Assembly: GCF_905475395.1 (NCBI RefSeq)
Contig: NC_058339.1
Span: forward strand, 23,568,001-23,632,000
Length of the DNA stretch: 64,000 nt
Direction of reading: 5' to 3'
DNA from: Chrysoperla carnea
Lineage: Eukaryota > Arthropoda > Insecta > Neuroptera > Chrysopidae
Positions 49,901 through 57,400 of the stretch are shown here, one piece after another. The position numbers and the translations under genes were made by a program. Each line of letters opens with the position of its first letter. Within the stretch, counting starts at the first letter, position 1. The notes beneath the pieces were generated by a model. That model was not told the origin of the DNA, ran no database searches, and worked only from the letters and a program-made list of their open reading frames with translations.

Positions 49901-50387
49901 CTTAGGATAAAAATGCAAATTCACATCAATTTCTTTTAATTTAAAAACAAAAATTAAAAAACTTACTTTGATACAATAAGATATGGAATTCCATTCTTCA
50001 AAATAGCGCGTTTTCTATGATCACTTCGAATTTCAACATGCCCGTATTTATTATTATTATTTGATGATAAATTACATTTTTCAGAATTATTAACAGCACT
50101 ATTTCCCGCCCTTTCAGTCATTTCAATAATTGAGTGTGTTGGAGATTTATTAATAACTTCCTATTAAAAATAATAAAACTAAATCATAACCCATGTAGGT
50201 ACAGACGATGAACATAAACAATCACTAGCTTCAGACAGAACATACATCAAACTGTAGGTATGATCGTTTTAATTCAGACTAAAAAACTATATTTTCTCAC
50301 CTGAGATTTACAACAAATATGAATATTATTAGCACATGGATAGCAGTGTATCAAGTCACGGACTCGTGACAAAATATTTGCAAACAT
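16791..50387 (-). CDS. SLC6 Na+/Cl- coupled transporter, GABA-transporter-like, 11 exons, 727 aa
   Basis: A plasma-membrane symporter that moves a neurotransmitter or amino acid inward with Na+ and Cl-. Exons (minus): 50387-50301, 50160-49967, 25272-25070, 24366-24232, 22933-22696, 22083-21816, 21754-21526, 21343-21231, 18831-18691, 18615-18238, 16988-16791. All ten introns have GT-AG ends; phases fit and the sum is exactly 728 codons with stop. The protein has a hydrophilic N-terminus of about 130 residues, TM1 with [14 protein letters not shown], a second extracellular loop with a Cys247/Cys256 pair and two sequons, TM6 with [11 protein letters not shown] and FASYNKYNN, and a 65-residue cytoplasmic tail. 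Gly145 stands where monoamine transporters have Asp, which argues for an amino-acid-type substrate. TM10 onward ([20 protein letters not shown]) resembles GABA transporters. Exact orthology is not assigned. Intron 2 is 24.7 kb. Confidence 0.88.
17381..17991 (+). mobile_element. 5'-truncated LINE (non-LTR retrotransposon) 3' fragment in SLC6 intron 10
   Basis: Encodes the C-terminal end of a reverse transcriptase with the typical order [42 protein letters not shown], then after a frame change [16 protein letters not shown] and [11 protein letters not shown]. The frame shifts between about 17720 and 17790, so it is dead. The 3' end is a TTG-repeat tail (17965-17976). Flanks carry a 16-base target-site duplication, tattctggtgtgactg (17381-17396) and tattctggtatgactg (17976-17991), with one mismatch. 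It is inserted antisense to the SLC6 gene. The clade (RTE, CR1 or other) is not resolved. Confidence 0.85.
18238..18615 (-). CDS. SLC6 exon 10 (TM10-TM12)
   Basis: Residues 537-662, phase 0 at both ends. It carries [30 protein letters not shown] and the CW-containing TM11, then an extracellular NYT sequon and TM12. It is the largest exon of the gene. It is followed by a 1249-base intron holding the LINE fragment. Confidence 0.93.
18691..18831 (-). CDS. SLC6 exon 9 (TM8-TM9 region)
   Basis: Residues 490-536 (47 codons, phase 0 both ends). Contains [18 protein letters not shown] and the FGLPNVTQ end of TM9. It joins across a 75-base intron to exon 10. Confidence 0.92.
19154..20722. repeat. 316-bp tandem satellite array, five copies, in SLC6 intron 8
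   Basis: The block ggattctgatgacgtcataa recurs with its gatgacgtca at 19461, 19777, 20093 and 20409, exactly 316 bases apart. A fifth, slightly shorter unit precedes at about 19154-19460. The inner three units are nearly identical. The first and last are more diverged and share variants absent from the inner ones, such as ttttttgataacacaggc in place of tttttgatattacaggc. Four units carry the perfect CRE palindrome TGACGTCA. No open frame spans a unit. Confidence 0.95.
20723..21230. other. SLC6 intron 8 remainder
   Basis: AT-rich intron sequence between the satellite array and exon 8, with homopolymer runs. No feature recognised. Confidence 0.5.
21231..21343 (-). CDS. SLC6 exon 8 (TM8 start)
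   Basis: Residues 452-489, entering in phase 1 and leaving in phase 0. Contains [17 protein letters not shown] and [14 protein letters not shown], a typical SLC6 extracellular loop 4 and TM8. Confidence 0.93.
21526..21754 (-). CDS. SLC6 exon 7 (TM6-TM7)
   Basis: Residues 376-451. Contains [14 protein letters not shown] and [10 protein letters not shown] of TM6 and [18 protein letters not shown] of TM7. Gln383 and Ser387, and the Asn and Ser of TM7, sit at the family's chloride-site positions. Asn379 and Asn386 replace residues that are usually Asp and Phe. Confidence 0.94.
21816..22083 (-). CDS. SLC6 exon 6 (TM4-TM5)
   Basis: Residues 286-375. It begins with the split Asp codon after EEFF, then [14 protein letters not shown], two hydrophobic helices, and [20 protein letters not shown]. 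It joins exon 7 across a 61-base intron. Confidence 0.93.
22084..22695. other. SLC6 intron 5, with a scrap of repeat family C
   Basis: AT-rich intron. Bases about 22553-22590 (cccttaaaaaaattgcaaaa) match the core of repeat family C. Nothing else recognised. Confidence 0.5.
22696..22933 (-). CDS. SLC6 exon 5 (TM3 and large extracellular loop 2)
   Basis: Residues 207-286, both ends splitting codons. Contains [18 protein letters not shown] of TM3, the conserved loop cysteines in [12 protein letters not shown] (Cys247, Cys256), a His/Asn-rich stretch, two N-glycosylation sequons (NIT at 270, NNS at 275), and RTPSEEFF. It leaves in phase 2. Confidence 0.94.
23205..23285 (-). repeat. tRNA-derived SINE-like fragment in SLC6 intron 4
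   Basis: On the minus strand it reads a tagcctaattagtagg A-box-like stretch, then agccgggttcgagtcctggc, which forms a good T-arm with a B box (GGTTCGAGTCC). The acceptor stem does not pair, so it is not a functional tRNA; a SINE head or tRNA pseudogene is more likely. Confidence 0.5.
23349..23458 (-). repeat. Dispersed repeat D, copy 1
   Basis: About 105 bases that match the reverse complement of 47738-47844 at very high identity, including ggtctctcgattataattga and gatatttatttacatcat. Both copies lie inside introns of the same SLC6 gene (introns 4 and 2). Unknown family. Confidence 0.75.
24232..24366 (-). CDS. SLC6 exon 4 (TM2)
   Basis: Residues 162-207. Contains [20 protein letters not shown] of TM2, then [17 protein letters not shown], the conserved intracellular loop 1. 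It enters and leaves in phase 1. Confidence 0.94.
24367..25069. other. SLC6 intron 3
   Basis: 703 bases of AT-rich intron with no recognisable element. Confidence 0.5.
25070..25272 (-). CDS. SLC6 exon 3 (N-terminal linker and TM1)
   Basis: Residues 94-162. Begins with a single base completing a Lys codon from exon 2, then [35 protein letters not shown] and [19 protein letters not shown] (TM1). Because the acceptor TTACAG immediately precedes base 25272, the Met 15 bases upstream at 25289 is intronic and not a start. Confidence 0.94.
25273..28559. other. SLC6 intron 2, proximal part
   Basis: Start of the 24.7-kb intron. AT-rich, with scattered open frames of 60-80 codons that show no domain or codon bias. 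No repeat family recognised. Confidence 0.45.
28560..28820 (+). repeat. Dispersed repeat family A, copy 1 (3' part)
   Basis: Ends in aaaccagcgaagcgaacggg followed by tttctagctag, the 3' signature of family A. It shares gatgtgaaggctataa and the preceding text with the copy at 49062-49335. A 74-codon frame inside is not a gene. Confidence 0.55.
28821..30039. other. SLC6 intron 2, no feature
   Basis: AT-rich, nothing recognisable. Confidence 0.45.
30040..30296. repeat. 128-bp tandem duplication
   Basis: The phrase acgggttgacatttctataa at 30041 recurs at 30169 with one change, giving two direct copies of 128 bases at about 95% identity. Both contain accacgggtttgcgggcttt. Confidence 0.9.
30481..30987 (+). 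repeat. Dispersed repeat family B, copy 1
   Basis: Begins aaaacaagtgaaaacaaaca and ends tatatttcatatacatggta. It includes cctatgttgctcatttacga, ctcactttttacgtcctcag and accggaaatggactaataag. Other copies are at 37809-38478, 48158-48690 and 53815-54062. No terminal inverted repeat is seen and it has no coding capacity. Confidence 0.85.
31353..31612. mobile_element. Non-autonomous hAT-type MITE, 260 bp
   Basis: Terminal inverted repeats cagtggcgtagct (31353) and, at the other end, the complement caggggcgtagct (ending 31612). The element is flanked by a perfect 8-base target duplication ttcttatt at 31345-31352 and 31613-31620. It is G+C-richer than its surroundings and has no transposase. It lies within SLC6 intron 2. 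Confidence 0.9.
32111..32345 (-). repeat. SINE copy 1
   Basis: Shares with 43646-43949 the blocks gtccacgaaggacacactta, ataatttcatttatcagct, gagtgcacctcct and ataccatgcact. The tail, on the plus strand, reads gttaggttaggtta, which looks like the arthropod telomere unit. The tRNA-like head is poorly preserved in this copy. Confidence 0.65.
32346..33684. other. SLC6 intron 2, no gene
   Basis: AT-rich. The phrase aaattagaaagttgttcg near 33200 echoes others near 12340 and 56690. Confidence 0.4.
33685..33796. repeat. Imperfect inverted repeat
   Basis: The left arm (33685-33727, with cctgaagacaagaaatt) is roughly complementary to the right arm (33746-33796, with aatttcttgtctttagg); arms are about 45 bases with mismatches. 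Possibly a small foldback element. Confidence 0.45.
33960..34029. other. 28-bp stem hairpin with 14-base loop
   Basis: The arms aaataaatttcgatttttgc (continuing cccaattt) and aaattggggcaaaagtcgaa (continuing atttattt) pair along all 28 positions, with one G-U wobble when transcribed from the plus strand. The size and loop resemble a microRNA precursor; a tiny MITE is the alternative. Confidence 0.5.
34030..35354. other. SLC6 intron 2, no feature
   Basis: AT-rich, with short tandem TA runs near 35098. Nothing recognised. Confidence 0.45.
35355..35830. repeat. Dispersed repeat family C, copy 2
   Basis: Carries the family phrases atccaaaaagtataaaaat, tcgaaattggagataaaaaa and ggttaatttaatgattgg, reversed in order relative to the copy at 15345. 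Two blocks of the unit are visible. Confidence 0.7.
35831..37420. other. SLC6 intron 2, no gene
   Basis: A 97-codon minus-strand open frame at 35996-36289 has no domain and no flanking signals. Nothing else recognised. Confidence 0.4.
37421..37800 (+). repeat. Dispersed repeat family A, copy 2
   Basis: Begins tataaatgttaaagtaagga, then a gtttgttt run, then cgcaaaaaaatgaatggatt. Related sequence in reverse orientation lies at 38784-39245, so the two copies form an inverted pair around repeat B. Confidence 0.75.
37809..38478 (-). repeat. Dispersed repeat family B, copy 2
   Basis: Reverse orientation relative to copies 1 and 3. It contains a GTCC tetranucleotide run (about 37949-37990) and aaaagtgaggtcaagttcgt, and ends gtttgttttcacttgttt. 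It is longer than the other copies and includes about 130 extra bases near 38230-38390. It lies between two inverted family A copies. Confidence 0.85.
38784..39245 (-). repeat. Dispersed repeat family A, copy 3
   Basis: Starts on the plus strand with ctagcctgatacccgcccg (the complement of the family A 3' end) and ends with ttactttcgcatttataata (the complement of the 5' end). It appears nearly full length, about 460 bases. Confidence 0.75.
39246..41179. other. SLC6 intron 2, no gene
   Basis: AT-rich sequence, no recognisable element or exon. Confidence 0.4.
41180..41368 (+). repeat. Dispersed repeat family E, copy 2
   Basis: Matches the reverse complement of 11041-11235. Contains gacgtcatacgtgggtatcg and gattgcttataacttcttcg. 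Confidence 0.6.
41800..41992. mobile_element. Foldback MITE, about 190 bp
   Basis: Long terminal inverted repeats: left ccctacctgggcgaggtcta, right gactagaccccgcccagata, continuing inward to gcatcagactgt and acagtctgatgc. Arms are about 65 bases around an AT-rich core. No clear target-site duplication. A 102-codon frame overlapping it is not a gene. Confidence 0.7.
41993..43645. other. SLC6 intron 2, no gene
   Basis: AT-rich, nothing recognised. Confidence 0.4.
43646..43949 (-). repeat. tRNA-derived SINE, copy 2
   Basis: On the minus strand the head carries a B box, gcgggttcgattcccgtcgt, with an A-box-like tagttcagta about 50 bases upstream. The body shares blocks with 32111-32345, and the tail reads gtggacagtcaatataagct. 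The plus-strand frame through the head reads [17 protein letters not shown], a known kind of spurious translation of tRNA-related repeats. Confidence 0.75.
43950..44690. other. SLC6 intron 2, no feature
   Basis: AT-rich, nothing recognised. Confidence 0.4.
44691..45010. repeat. Dispersed repeat family C, copy 3
   Basis: Begins actagcagatacccgcccgc and runs through ggattttaaattttttgg to atttttatactttttggat, then into the cgatttgttcaaaggg core. It is a truncated copy in the same orientation as 15345-15865. Confidence 0.7.
45011..47077. other. SLC6 intron 2, no gene
   Basis: AT-rich. A 78-codon frame at 45121-45357 has no recognisable domain. Confidence 0.4.
47078..47100. promoter_or_regulatory. 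Palindrome with two E-boxes
   Basis: acagctgaac, then gac, then gttcagctgt: a perfect 10-base inverted repeat with a 3-base centre, each arm holding CAGCTG. It could bind basic helix-loop-helix factors, but function is unproven. Confidence 0.3.
47126..47420. repeat. Diverged tandem duplication, about 147 bp
   Basis: The phrase cgccaactggcgatattaat recurs as cgccaactgacgataataat about 147 bases later, and both copies continue to a shared actaccag block. Confidence 0.6.
47738..47844 (+). repeat. Dispersed repeat D, copy 2
   Basis: About 105 bases matching the reverse complement of 23349-23458. See the entry there. Confidence 0.75.
48158..48690 (+). repeat. Dispersed repeat family B, copy 3
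   Basis: Same orientation and ends as 30481-30987. In place of the GTCC run of copy 2 it has a gacagacgtcagacagcaga stretch. It extends from aaacaagtgaaaacaaacaa to catatacatggtataaaaa. Confidence 0.85.
49062..49335 (+). repeat. Dispersed repeat family A, copy 4
   Basis: Contains atgtgaaagtaaggatgttt, a TTTG run, and cgctttcacgccaaaactac. Then tgaaactgtacagcaatata, which recurs verbatim at 61274. Ends with ctataaagcggtgg. Confidence 0.75.
49336..49966. other. SLC6 intron 2, distal end
   Basis: AT-rich sequence up to the donor site of exon 2. Nothing recognised. Confidence 0.45.
49967..50160 (-). CDS. SLC6 exon 2 (hydrophilic N-terminus)
   Basis: Residues 30-93 plus two bases of codon 94. 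Reads [20 protein letters not shown], an Asn-rich stretch ([10 protein letters not shown]), then [17 protein letters not shown] and IPYLIVSK. The acceptor is tttttaatag and the donor gtaagt. The two leftover bases join exactly with the single leading base of exon 3, 24.7 kb away, to give Lys. Open throughout in one frame and compositionally unlike its flanks. Confidence 0.75.
50301..50387 (-). CDS. SLC6 exon 1 (start)
   Basis: 29 codons starting [20 protein letters not shown] and ending CCKSQ at a gtgaga donor (phase 0, matching exon 2). An in-frame TAA lies 9 bases before the ATG, so this is the first available Met. It holds four cysteines including a CxxC. Separated from exon 2 by a 140-base intron. 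Confidence 0.7.
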
Positions 50388-52044
50388 ATTTATTTTTTAT
50401 ATTATTAATCATATAATTATTATTGTTTACTTATTTTTTAACACTAAACGGAAATTTATGAATAAAAAATTTATTAAATTATATGTATTATATCAACAAC
50501 AAAAAAAAGGATAATAATAAAATCTATTTCAAAATTACTAGTTTTTGGCATATTTTAATTATAATAATTTTTTGCATTATTTGTAACAAGCGCCGTTTTA
50601 GTGCAAACTAATGATCATAAAATTTATGTAAAAATATACCTAAATATTCTGATTTCGAGTCATAAAAGCACATTTTTCTTTTATAATATTAAAATTAAAA
50701 ATCGTAATTTTTAAACTGTATATCACGTGACCTAAAACGCGGGTAAGCCCTGATGTGATGTCATATCGGTATGAATCATAGACCATCAGTTAGTTCAGTG
50801 TAGACAGCTGGGTATAATATATCCATGGATAATAAATATTTATATTTATTATAATTAGTTGTCTATGAATATATCTGTCAAACTTATCTGTGTTATTTCG
50901 TATAACGATGCCGATATTATGTCACTGAATTGGATGCCCGCGTTTTTGACAGTTTAAAAAAGGTTTAAAATTTAATTTAAGTTTTTGGCAAGAAAACGTG
51001 TGTATTTTTTCGAAATAAATTTTTGGTGGCTTTTTATTAGCAAAATCAACATTTTGAGGTACTTTTTCATATATAGTAGAATACCCTATTTCAATTGTAT
51101 CAAAAAAATTAAATATAGTAATAACTCGAACTTACGTGATAGGTGGGACCGAATGATAACCGTGAAACTCGAATACGCGTATGTCTAGGGTAGGACTCCT
51201 TTTTTATTTCTCGAGGGATGAGAATTATCAAGTTTCTAGAGTTATTTTTAAATTTTTGCTTTAGAAACATTTAAGATATCCAATGGACGGTTTCGAATTT
51301 CAAACCCTTGTTACTGAGCCCTTCACAAAGCTTGTGCAAAAATTGTTTGTACACCTTAATTCAATTAATTCCTTTTCTTTCGCTAGGGTTATCTGTATTA
51401 CTCGTATCAACGATCACTTTTTCATTTTTTTCTTGTATTGTGATGAAGATAATCGTAATAAAGATTCTTGCTTTTAATGTATCAAATTACAGTTCTTCTA
51501 AGAAAAATGATACAATTATTCGATATGTGAAACGACTTCTGACTCGTCTGCTTTTTTTGCGACAGCATTTTTCTATTACAGATAATTTTGAAATTTAAAA
51601 TAATTGGTCTGGTTTGCTGTAATGTATTTCCATAGAAAATATTTCTAGTGTGTGTATTTTTATTTTATGATTCGTAAACTATGTCTTAGAATATTTCTTT
51701 TCACATTAATCTCTCGATAAGTACTTAGTTGAAAATATACAATGTTCAATTTTGTTTTTTTGAAAATTATTTAATATGGTACATTAAATTCTGTTTTTAA
51801 TGTAAAGAATCGTCTTATATTTCTTGAAATTGAAATATTAGTATATTATGGCTATAAATAGAATGTTTTTTCGAGAAAAAAAGATCATTCCATTGAAAGT
51901 AGGTGTATGTATTCTAGTTAAACGCATATGTTTAAAAACATTTTCCCCGTGGTATTTATTATGATATGTTTTATGAAACCTTCTAAACGTATGTATAACC
52001 GAAACTCTCTTCTCAAATACATCAGAGTTTTTTCACAAATTAAA
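50388..52044. other. 5' flank of the SLC6 gene
   Basis: It should hold the SLC6 5' UTR and promoter, but no convincing TATA or initiator can be chosen in this AT-rich DNA. Minus-strand untranslated exons cannot be excluded. Open frames here (51283-51598) show no domain. Confidence 0.4.
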
Positions 52045-52765
52045 AAATGTAGTTCTAGAAAAAATCGGGAGAAAATTTTTGTTTCCGATTTCGACAAAAC
52101 TCTGTATATAAGGTAATTTTGACCCAAAACACACAAAAACCGGATGTAAATATCGATTGGATGCATAGTTTCTGAAAAAATCGCTCTTTGTGTCCAATTT
52201 TGGATTATATCTGAAAAGCCACGCATCCAATCATTAAATAAACCCGATTTTTGTATTTTTTGGGTCAAAATTACCTTAAATAATGAATTTTAACGATATC
52301 GAAGGCAAAAATTGGGTTTATTTAATGATTGGATGCGTGGCTTTTGAGATATTATCCAAAATTGGATATAAAGAGCGATTTTCTCAGAAACTATGCATCC
52401 AATCGATATATACATCCGATTTGTGTGTTTTTCGGTTCAAATTACCTTATATACAGAGTTTTATCGAAATCGGAAACAAAAATTTTTTCCCGATTTTTTA
52501 AAGGGGTACCCCTTAAGAAAATTGCAAAAAATCGGGAAAAAATTTTTGTTTCCGATTTCGATAAAACTCTGTATATAAGGTAATTTGAACCGAAAAACAC
52601 ACAAATCGGATGTATATATCGATTGGATGCATAGTTTCTGAGAAAATCGCTCTTTATATCCAATTTTGGATAATATCTCAAAAGCCACGCATCCAATCAT
52701 TAAATAAACCCAATTTTTGTATTTTTTGGGTCAAAATTATATTATATAATCAATTTTAACGATAT
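52045..52765. repeat. Family C array with near-perfect 194-bp-arm palindrome
   Basis: Three copies of one unit in the order forward (about 52045-52290), reverse (52306-52499) and forward (52526-52765). The second and third form an inverted repeat with 194-base arms that I find essentially identical, around a 26-base spacer that itself holds the palindrome aaggggtacccctt. Both strands therefore encode the same 84-codon frame (starting MDAWLLRYYP), which is an artefact. Confidence 0.92.
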
Positions 52766-53814
52766 CGGTCCCTGGCGGATCGGGTGATCTCAAGGGTCGC
52801 ATCAGATCCTACCCACGGCTTTTTCTATTTGTTTATGGTTAATATTGTGTGTAACAGCAATTTGGGAAGAGTATGTCAGAAAAATTTTTACACATCCTTG
52901 GAGACCCATCGGTTCCGAAACGTGGCTTAGAACTTTCAAGTTATAAATGGAAAAACGCGTTTTTCACTTTGTCGAAGGTAAAATTTACTTTTGAATGTAG
53001 CAAATTAAATTTATTATCCGTGCGTTTAATTATTTATTCAAACGTAACAATTTTTAATTTATGCAAAATGACTAAAATATCTAGCGATTAATTAAATAAA
53101 TATTACATATAAAAAGTAAAATTAGTTTATTTTCATGCAAATTATTATTGAATAAAAGTGTGAATACGCAAATTTTATGGAAAAAAAAATCACTTTCAAA
53201 AATCATTAGTTTGCACTATTTTCAATTTATAAATATATTATTGTCGGTAAATTGATTTTTTCGATCAATTTCTTTTTTTTTTATTTTTGTGTAAAATAAG
53301 TTTTATAAGTTTCGTTTTTCTTAAATTGAAAGATTTCGATAATACACAAGAACTTTTTAAATTGAATTTTTTCCCAATTTATCCACTTTACTTGGTTAAA
53401 TAGAATATATATTCGATATATACTTTAAACACAAATTAAATAATTTTATATAAAAAAATAAAATAAAATAAAATTACGCACTATTTACTAAATTTTTATC
53501 AGAACTAAAATCTTTTCGTTTATTTGGTAACCATTTATATAGAATATTTTTTATGTAATCCTTGACAAAATGGTAATAAATTAAATGTAGTTAATTGTAT
53601 TCACTATTTAACAAAATTAAATAATGTAAGCATTGATTTTTTAACAAGAACGTAATTATATTTGCCGAAAAATTGAAAAAAAAATGACACCTATAAATAA
53701 ATAATTAGTACATTAAATAAGCCATAAAATATGTATTTCTATCGTTAAAATATTGTACTCTTATTTGTTTTATCAAAATCCAAGGTTTTATGTCATCACA
53801 ATGATACCATTTTA
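52766..53814. other. Intergenic, no gene seen
   Basis: AT-rich; a 72-codon frame at 52873-53091 has no domain. Confidence 0.4.
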
Positions 53815-54062
53815 CTTTTTATACTATTTATATATGAAATATACATAGTATATTAAGTTTAGTCCCAAGTTTGTAATGCTTAAAAATATTGATTCTACGA
53901 ACAAAATTTTGGTATGGGTGTTCATAAAATCACCTAATTAGTTCATTTCCAATTGTCCGTCTGTTAGTCTGTCTGTACGTCTGTCATCACGATAACTCAA
54001 AAACGAAAAAAGATATCAAGTTGAAATTTTTACAACGTGCTCAGGTCGTAAAAAGTGAGGCA
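53815..54062 (-). repeat. Dispersed repeat family B, copy 4 (truncated)
   Basis: Same orientation as copy 2. It runs from tatatatgaaatatacatag to cgtaaaaagtgagg and stops abruptly at 54062, losing the other half. It contains a gtctgtctgtacgtctgtc run. Confidence 0.8.
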
Positions 54063-54109
54063 ATTTATAATATAAATAATTCATATATCTGGTGGAAGCG
54101 CAGATAACA

Positions 54110-54430
54110 TTTCATAGAGAAATTTTTTTCTCTAAAATCGATAAAACTTAGTATCTAAGGTGATTTTGACCCAGAAAGTACAAAAATCAGTTGCATTTGA
54201 TCACTGGTCGAATAGTTTTTGAGATACGGACTAAAATCGATCCAAATATTGCGATATCTCAGAAACTCTGTATCCAATCGATAAATTAACCCGATTTTTA
54301 TACTTTTTGGATCAAAATTACCCCATCCATCGAATTTCATCAAATTCCAAAGTAAAAAAACCTTAAAAAAATTACAAAAAATCTATAAGTTTTTTCTATA
54401 TCCACTGTCGATAAAACTCACTATATAAAG
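54110..54430. repeat. Dispersed repeat family C, copy 5
   Basis: Contains cgataaaacttagtatctaa, gatattgcgatatctcaga (in its family variant) and cccgatttttatactttttg. Same orientation as 15345-15865. It abuts the truncated B copy. Confidence 0.7.
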
Positions 54431-57400
54431 TTCTTGAAAACTTAAGAATGCTATTCGATTTTAAGAAAAATGTATCATTAGTTTTTAATTTCCTAAGAGG
54501 GAAATCGCTTAGCTAACGCAGCTCTGGTACTAAGATTTTTTTTTTTTACACGTTAGTACAATGCCATAGTCTTCGATACATTGTCTAGAGATGGAATATT
54601 ATATTTGTTGCAGATAATCGGTTTTTGAGAATATTTTGAGAAAATTAATTGATAGACCAAACATATCCATACAACTCTTTTTGTTGAAGAGAAAAAAATT
54701 TACTTAAATCATTGTTGATAACAGTGAAGATTGTTAATAACGGCTGTAAATTTTTTTAATACCACCGTGTTCAAAAAAAAAAACATTCCATCATCGGTGT
54801 TATATGTGAACTTTAATCTTTTGGTTTCATATAGACATGGGCAGCTGAGGAAAAATTTCTTCTAATCTAATCTACAAATTAACATGAAAGTTAACAGTTT
54901 GTATAGATTTCAATAGTGGGTGTAAGATATTTTATAAGTATAATTACATAGTTAAGAACTAAATTAATATTTAATTATTTTATTCTAATTTGTCATGGTT
55001 AATTAAAACTAACTTTATTAAAATTCCATCTCAATATATAAAAGTTTTCAAACAATAAACCAACCACCCACATAATAAAAGTTATGCATTTTGACTGAAC
55101 TGATTTTCAATGATTTATGTAGGTGAATCGTGAAAGTAGATTCGCTAGTAATATAATAATAGTATTTTCTTTTACCCAAGTTCCAAAACTTTTGCTCAGA
55201 TTTCAATATTTGATCAATATAATATTATTAATAAACTAGATATAAATTTTGTGTTGTATATTTACTAAATAACAAAATATATGAAGAGTGAAAGAGAGAA
55301 ATAGAGATATCGAGAGCATAGGGATTTATATTTATATACATACTATTAGAGTAATAGAATATTTGTTCACACAAAATATTACTCAAACAGAAAATATTCC
55401 ACTGTGTATTGACTATAAACTCACTTACTAAATATAATACGATCCGATGTACTAGAAGCAATACTGGTACTGAGTAGTCTACTGGGTGAGTAATATAAAA
55501 TTATAATGTTCAGCTTTTATCTTAAAATGAATTTGGGATACAAAAATATCGCTATTAGATATAAAGCTAGTGCACCTTTTTTGGACTTATTTGCTATAGG
55601 TAAAAAATTTATGGGAGCGTAGTCTTTAAGTCATCCATGAGCAAACGTGGCTTAGAGAAGCCACTCAGACTTCTGTCTCTATCATACGAGTAAGACAGTG
55701 ATACCCTAACCAGTGTCAACCAACAATACGAGTAAGACAGAGACAACATTTTTTTTCTACCTATCTCATTACTATTAGAGAAACTGAGATAGGTACTAGA
55801 GACATGACACCTTTCTCGCTTCCTCCTCTATGAGCAAGCAATACGGGTTTGTATAAAGACACACAATAAACTTTATGGCACGCAATAAACTTATAACAAT
55901 GGTGGCTTTGATTTAAATAACTCGCCCACGCCTGCTTTAAGTAGTCTAACAGCACTAAGCAAGGGATATTGACAGAGCTGCTCTTTTCAAGATATAAAAC
56001 GGGAAAATTTTAATAAATCCTCCAACACAAAATTCATAAATATCTGCTTTTTTATATTCTCAAATGATGATTACCGGCTCCCAATTTCAATTATGGCCAG
56101 ACAAAAAAAAAATTGTCATTATTCAGAAAAATTTTTAAATTCGATTTGATGAATAGTGAAAGTTGAGAAGCTCCGACAGTCGATTATCTTCTTAGAATAG
56201 AAAATAAACGGATGTTCATCAATTTTAAGATGAAGAGGCAATTAAAATTTGCCGGATTCGCTAAAAAGGCAGCTTTCTCATCATATTTTCTTAGTATTGC
56301 TAGACCTAAAGAATACGTTCAAACAAATTGAATTGTTGCAAAATAAGTACACGGCCTTTATACCTATATGTATATGTGGGAAAAAATATCTATTATCAAG
56401 AGGAAAATATTAATATCAGCAAGTAATATTTGTATGTAAAATCTATCTTAGCTGATAAGGAAAAGGTTTCTTCCGTAGGTTTTCCTTATGAAGGTATTTT
56501 TTAACACTAAGAAAATCCAACTTAAGGTTTCTTAACAGATTGTATTTTTTTTTTTTTTTTTTTGATAACTGTTAAAATTAAACTATGAGAAATATTTCTT
56601 ATGGTTAGCTAAATTTTTATGATGGCATTGATTAACTTTCAGGGTCGTTTTAAAAGCAAGTCACGTTAATAAACTATAGATAAAGAATACTTTAAATAAG
56701 AAAGTTGTTTCTTATCAAAAATATATCAGGTTTTGTTGAAATAAATTTTGAAAGTTGTGTGCTTTGTAAATAAGTTCACTTTTGTGTAAAATATGTTTAA
56801 TACACAAATCGCTTGGAAGTTCAACACGTACTACTATGTTAAGCTTGGAGCTGTGAAGTTACGACATCGATTCCCAACAGAGGCAGTCGTTATATAATTA
56901 GTAACGAAGTACCATGTTTGTGGAGGTTTTCTTCAGTATCCCCCTTTACAGCCGCCCCCCCTAGTCCATTTACCGTCTTCACGCAACCTACTTTCCTTTC
57001 ACGCAATATAATGAAATTGATTGTAATTGGATGTAGTTTAATAAATAAACATTAAAAAATAAATGATAAAGGTAGGTGGTGGTTCTGTTATGAACAGATA
57101 TGTTTGAAAAACTGTAATTGATGGGTACGTATGAGTAAAAAAGACAATTATGTATTATTTATATTATTTATGCATTAACTTGCGTTCCCACTTATAATCA
57201 TTCTTATTAAATAAAAATCTTCAAATACTACCTATATACAAGTTTTATCTGGAACATTATTGAGTCTTATCGTTGCTTAAGGTAGTTGTCTTGCTATGGG
57301 CATATCGACAGAAAATTCTAAACTTGTGTATACTTATTAGGAATATAATAATACGTAGTCGTAAACGAAGTCGATTGACCGTCTCTAACTCGAATTAAAT

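Noticed and set aside
52329-52696. Two 84-codon open frames, one on each strand, with the same N-terminal sequence MDAWLLRYYP
   Set aside because: They are mirror translations of the two arms of the palindrome; a variant occurs in the third copy and in family C copies elsewhere. Repeat artefact, not genes.
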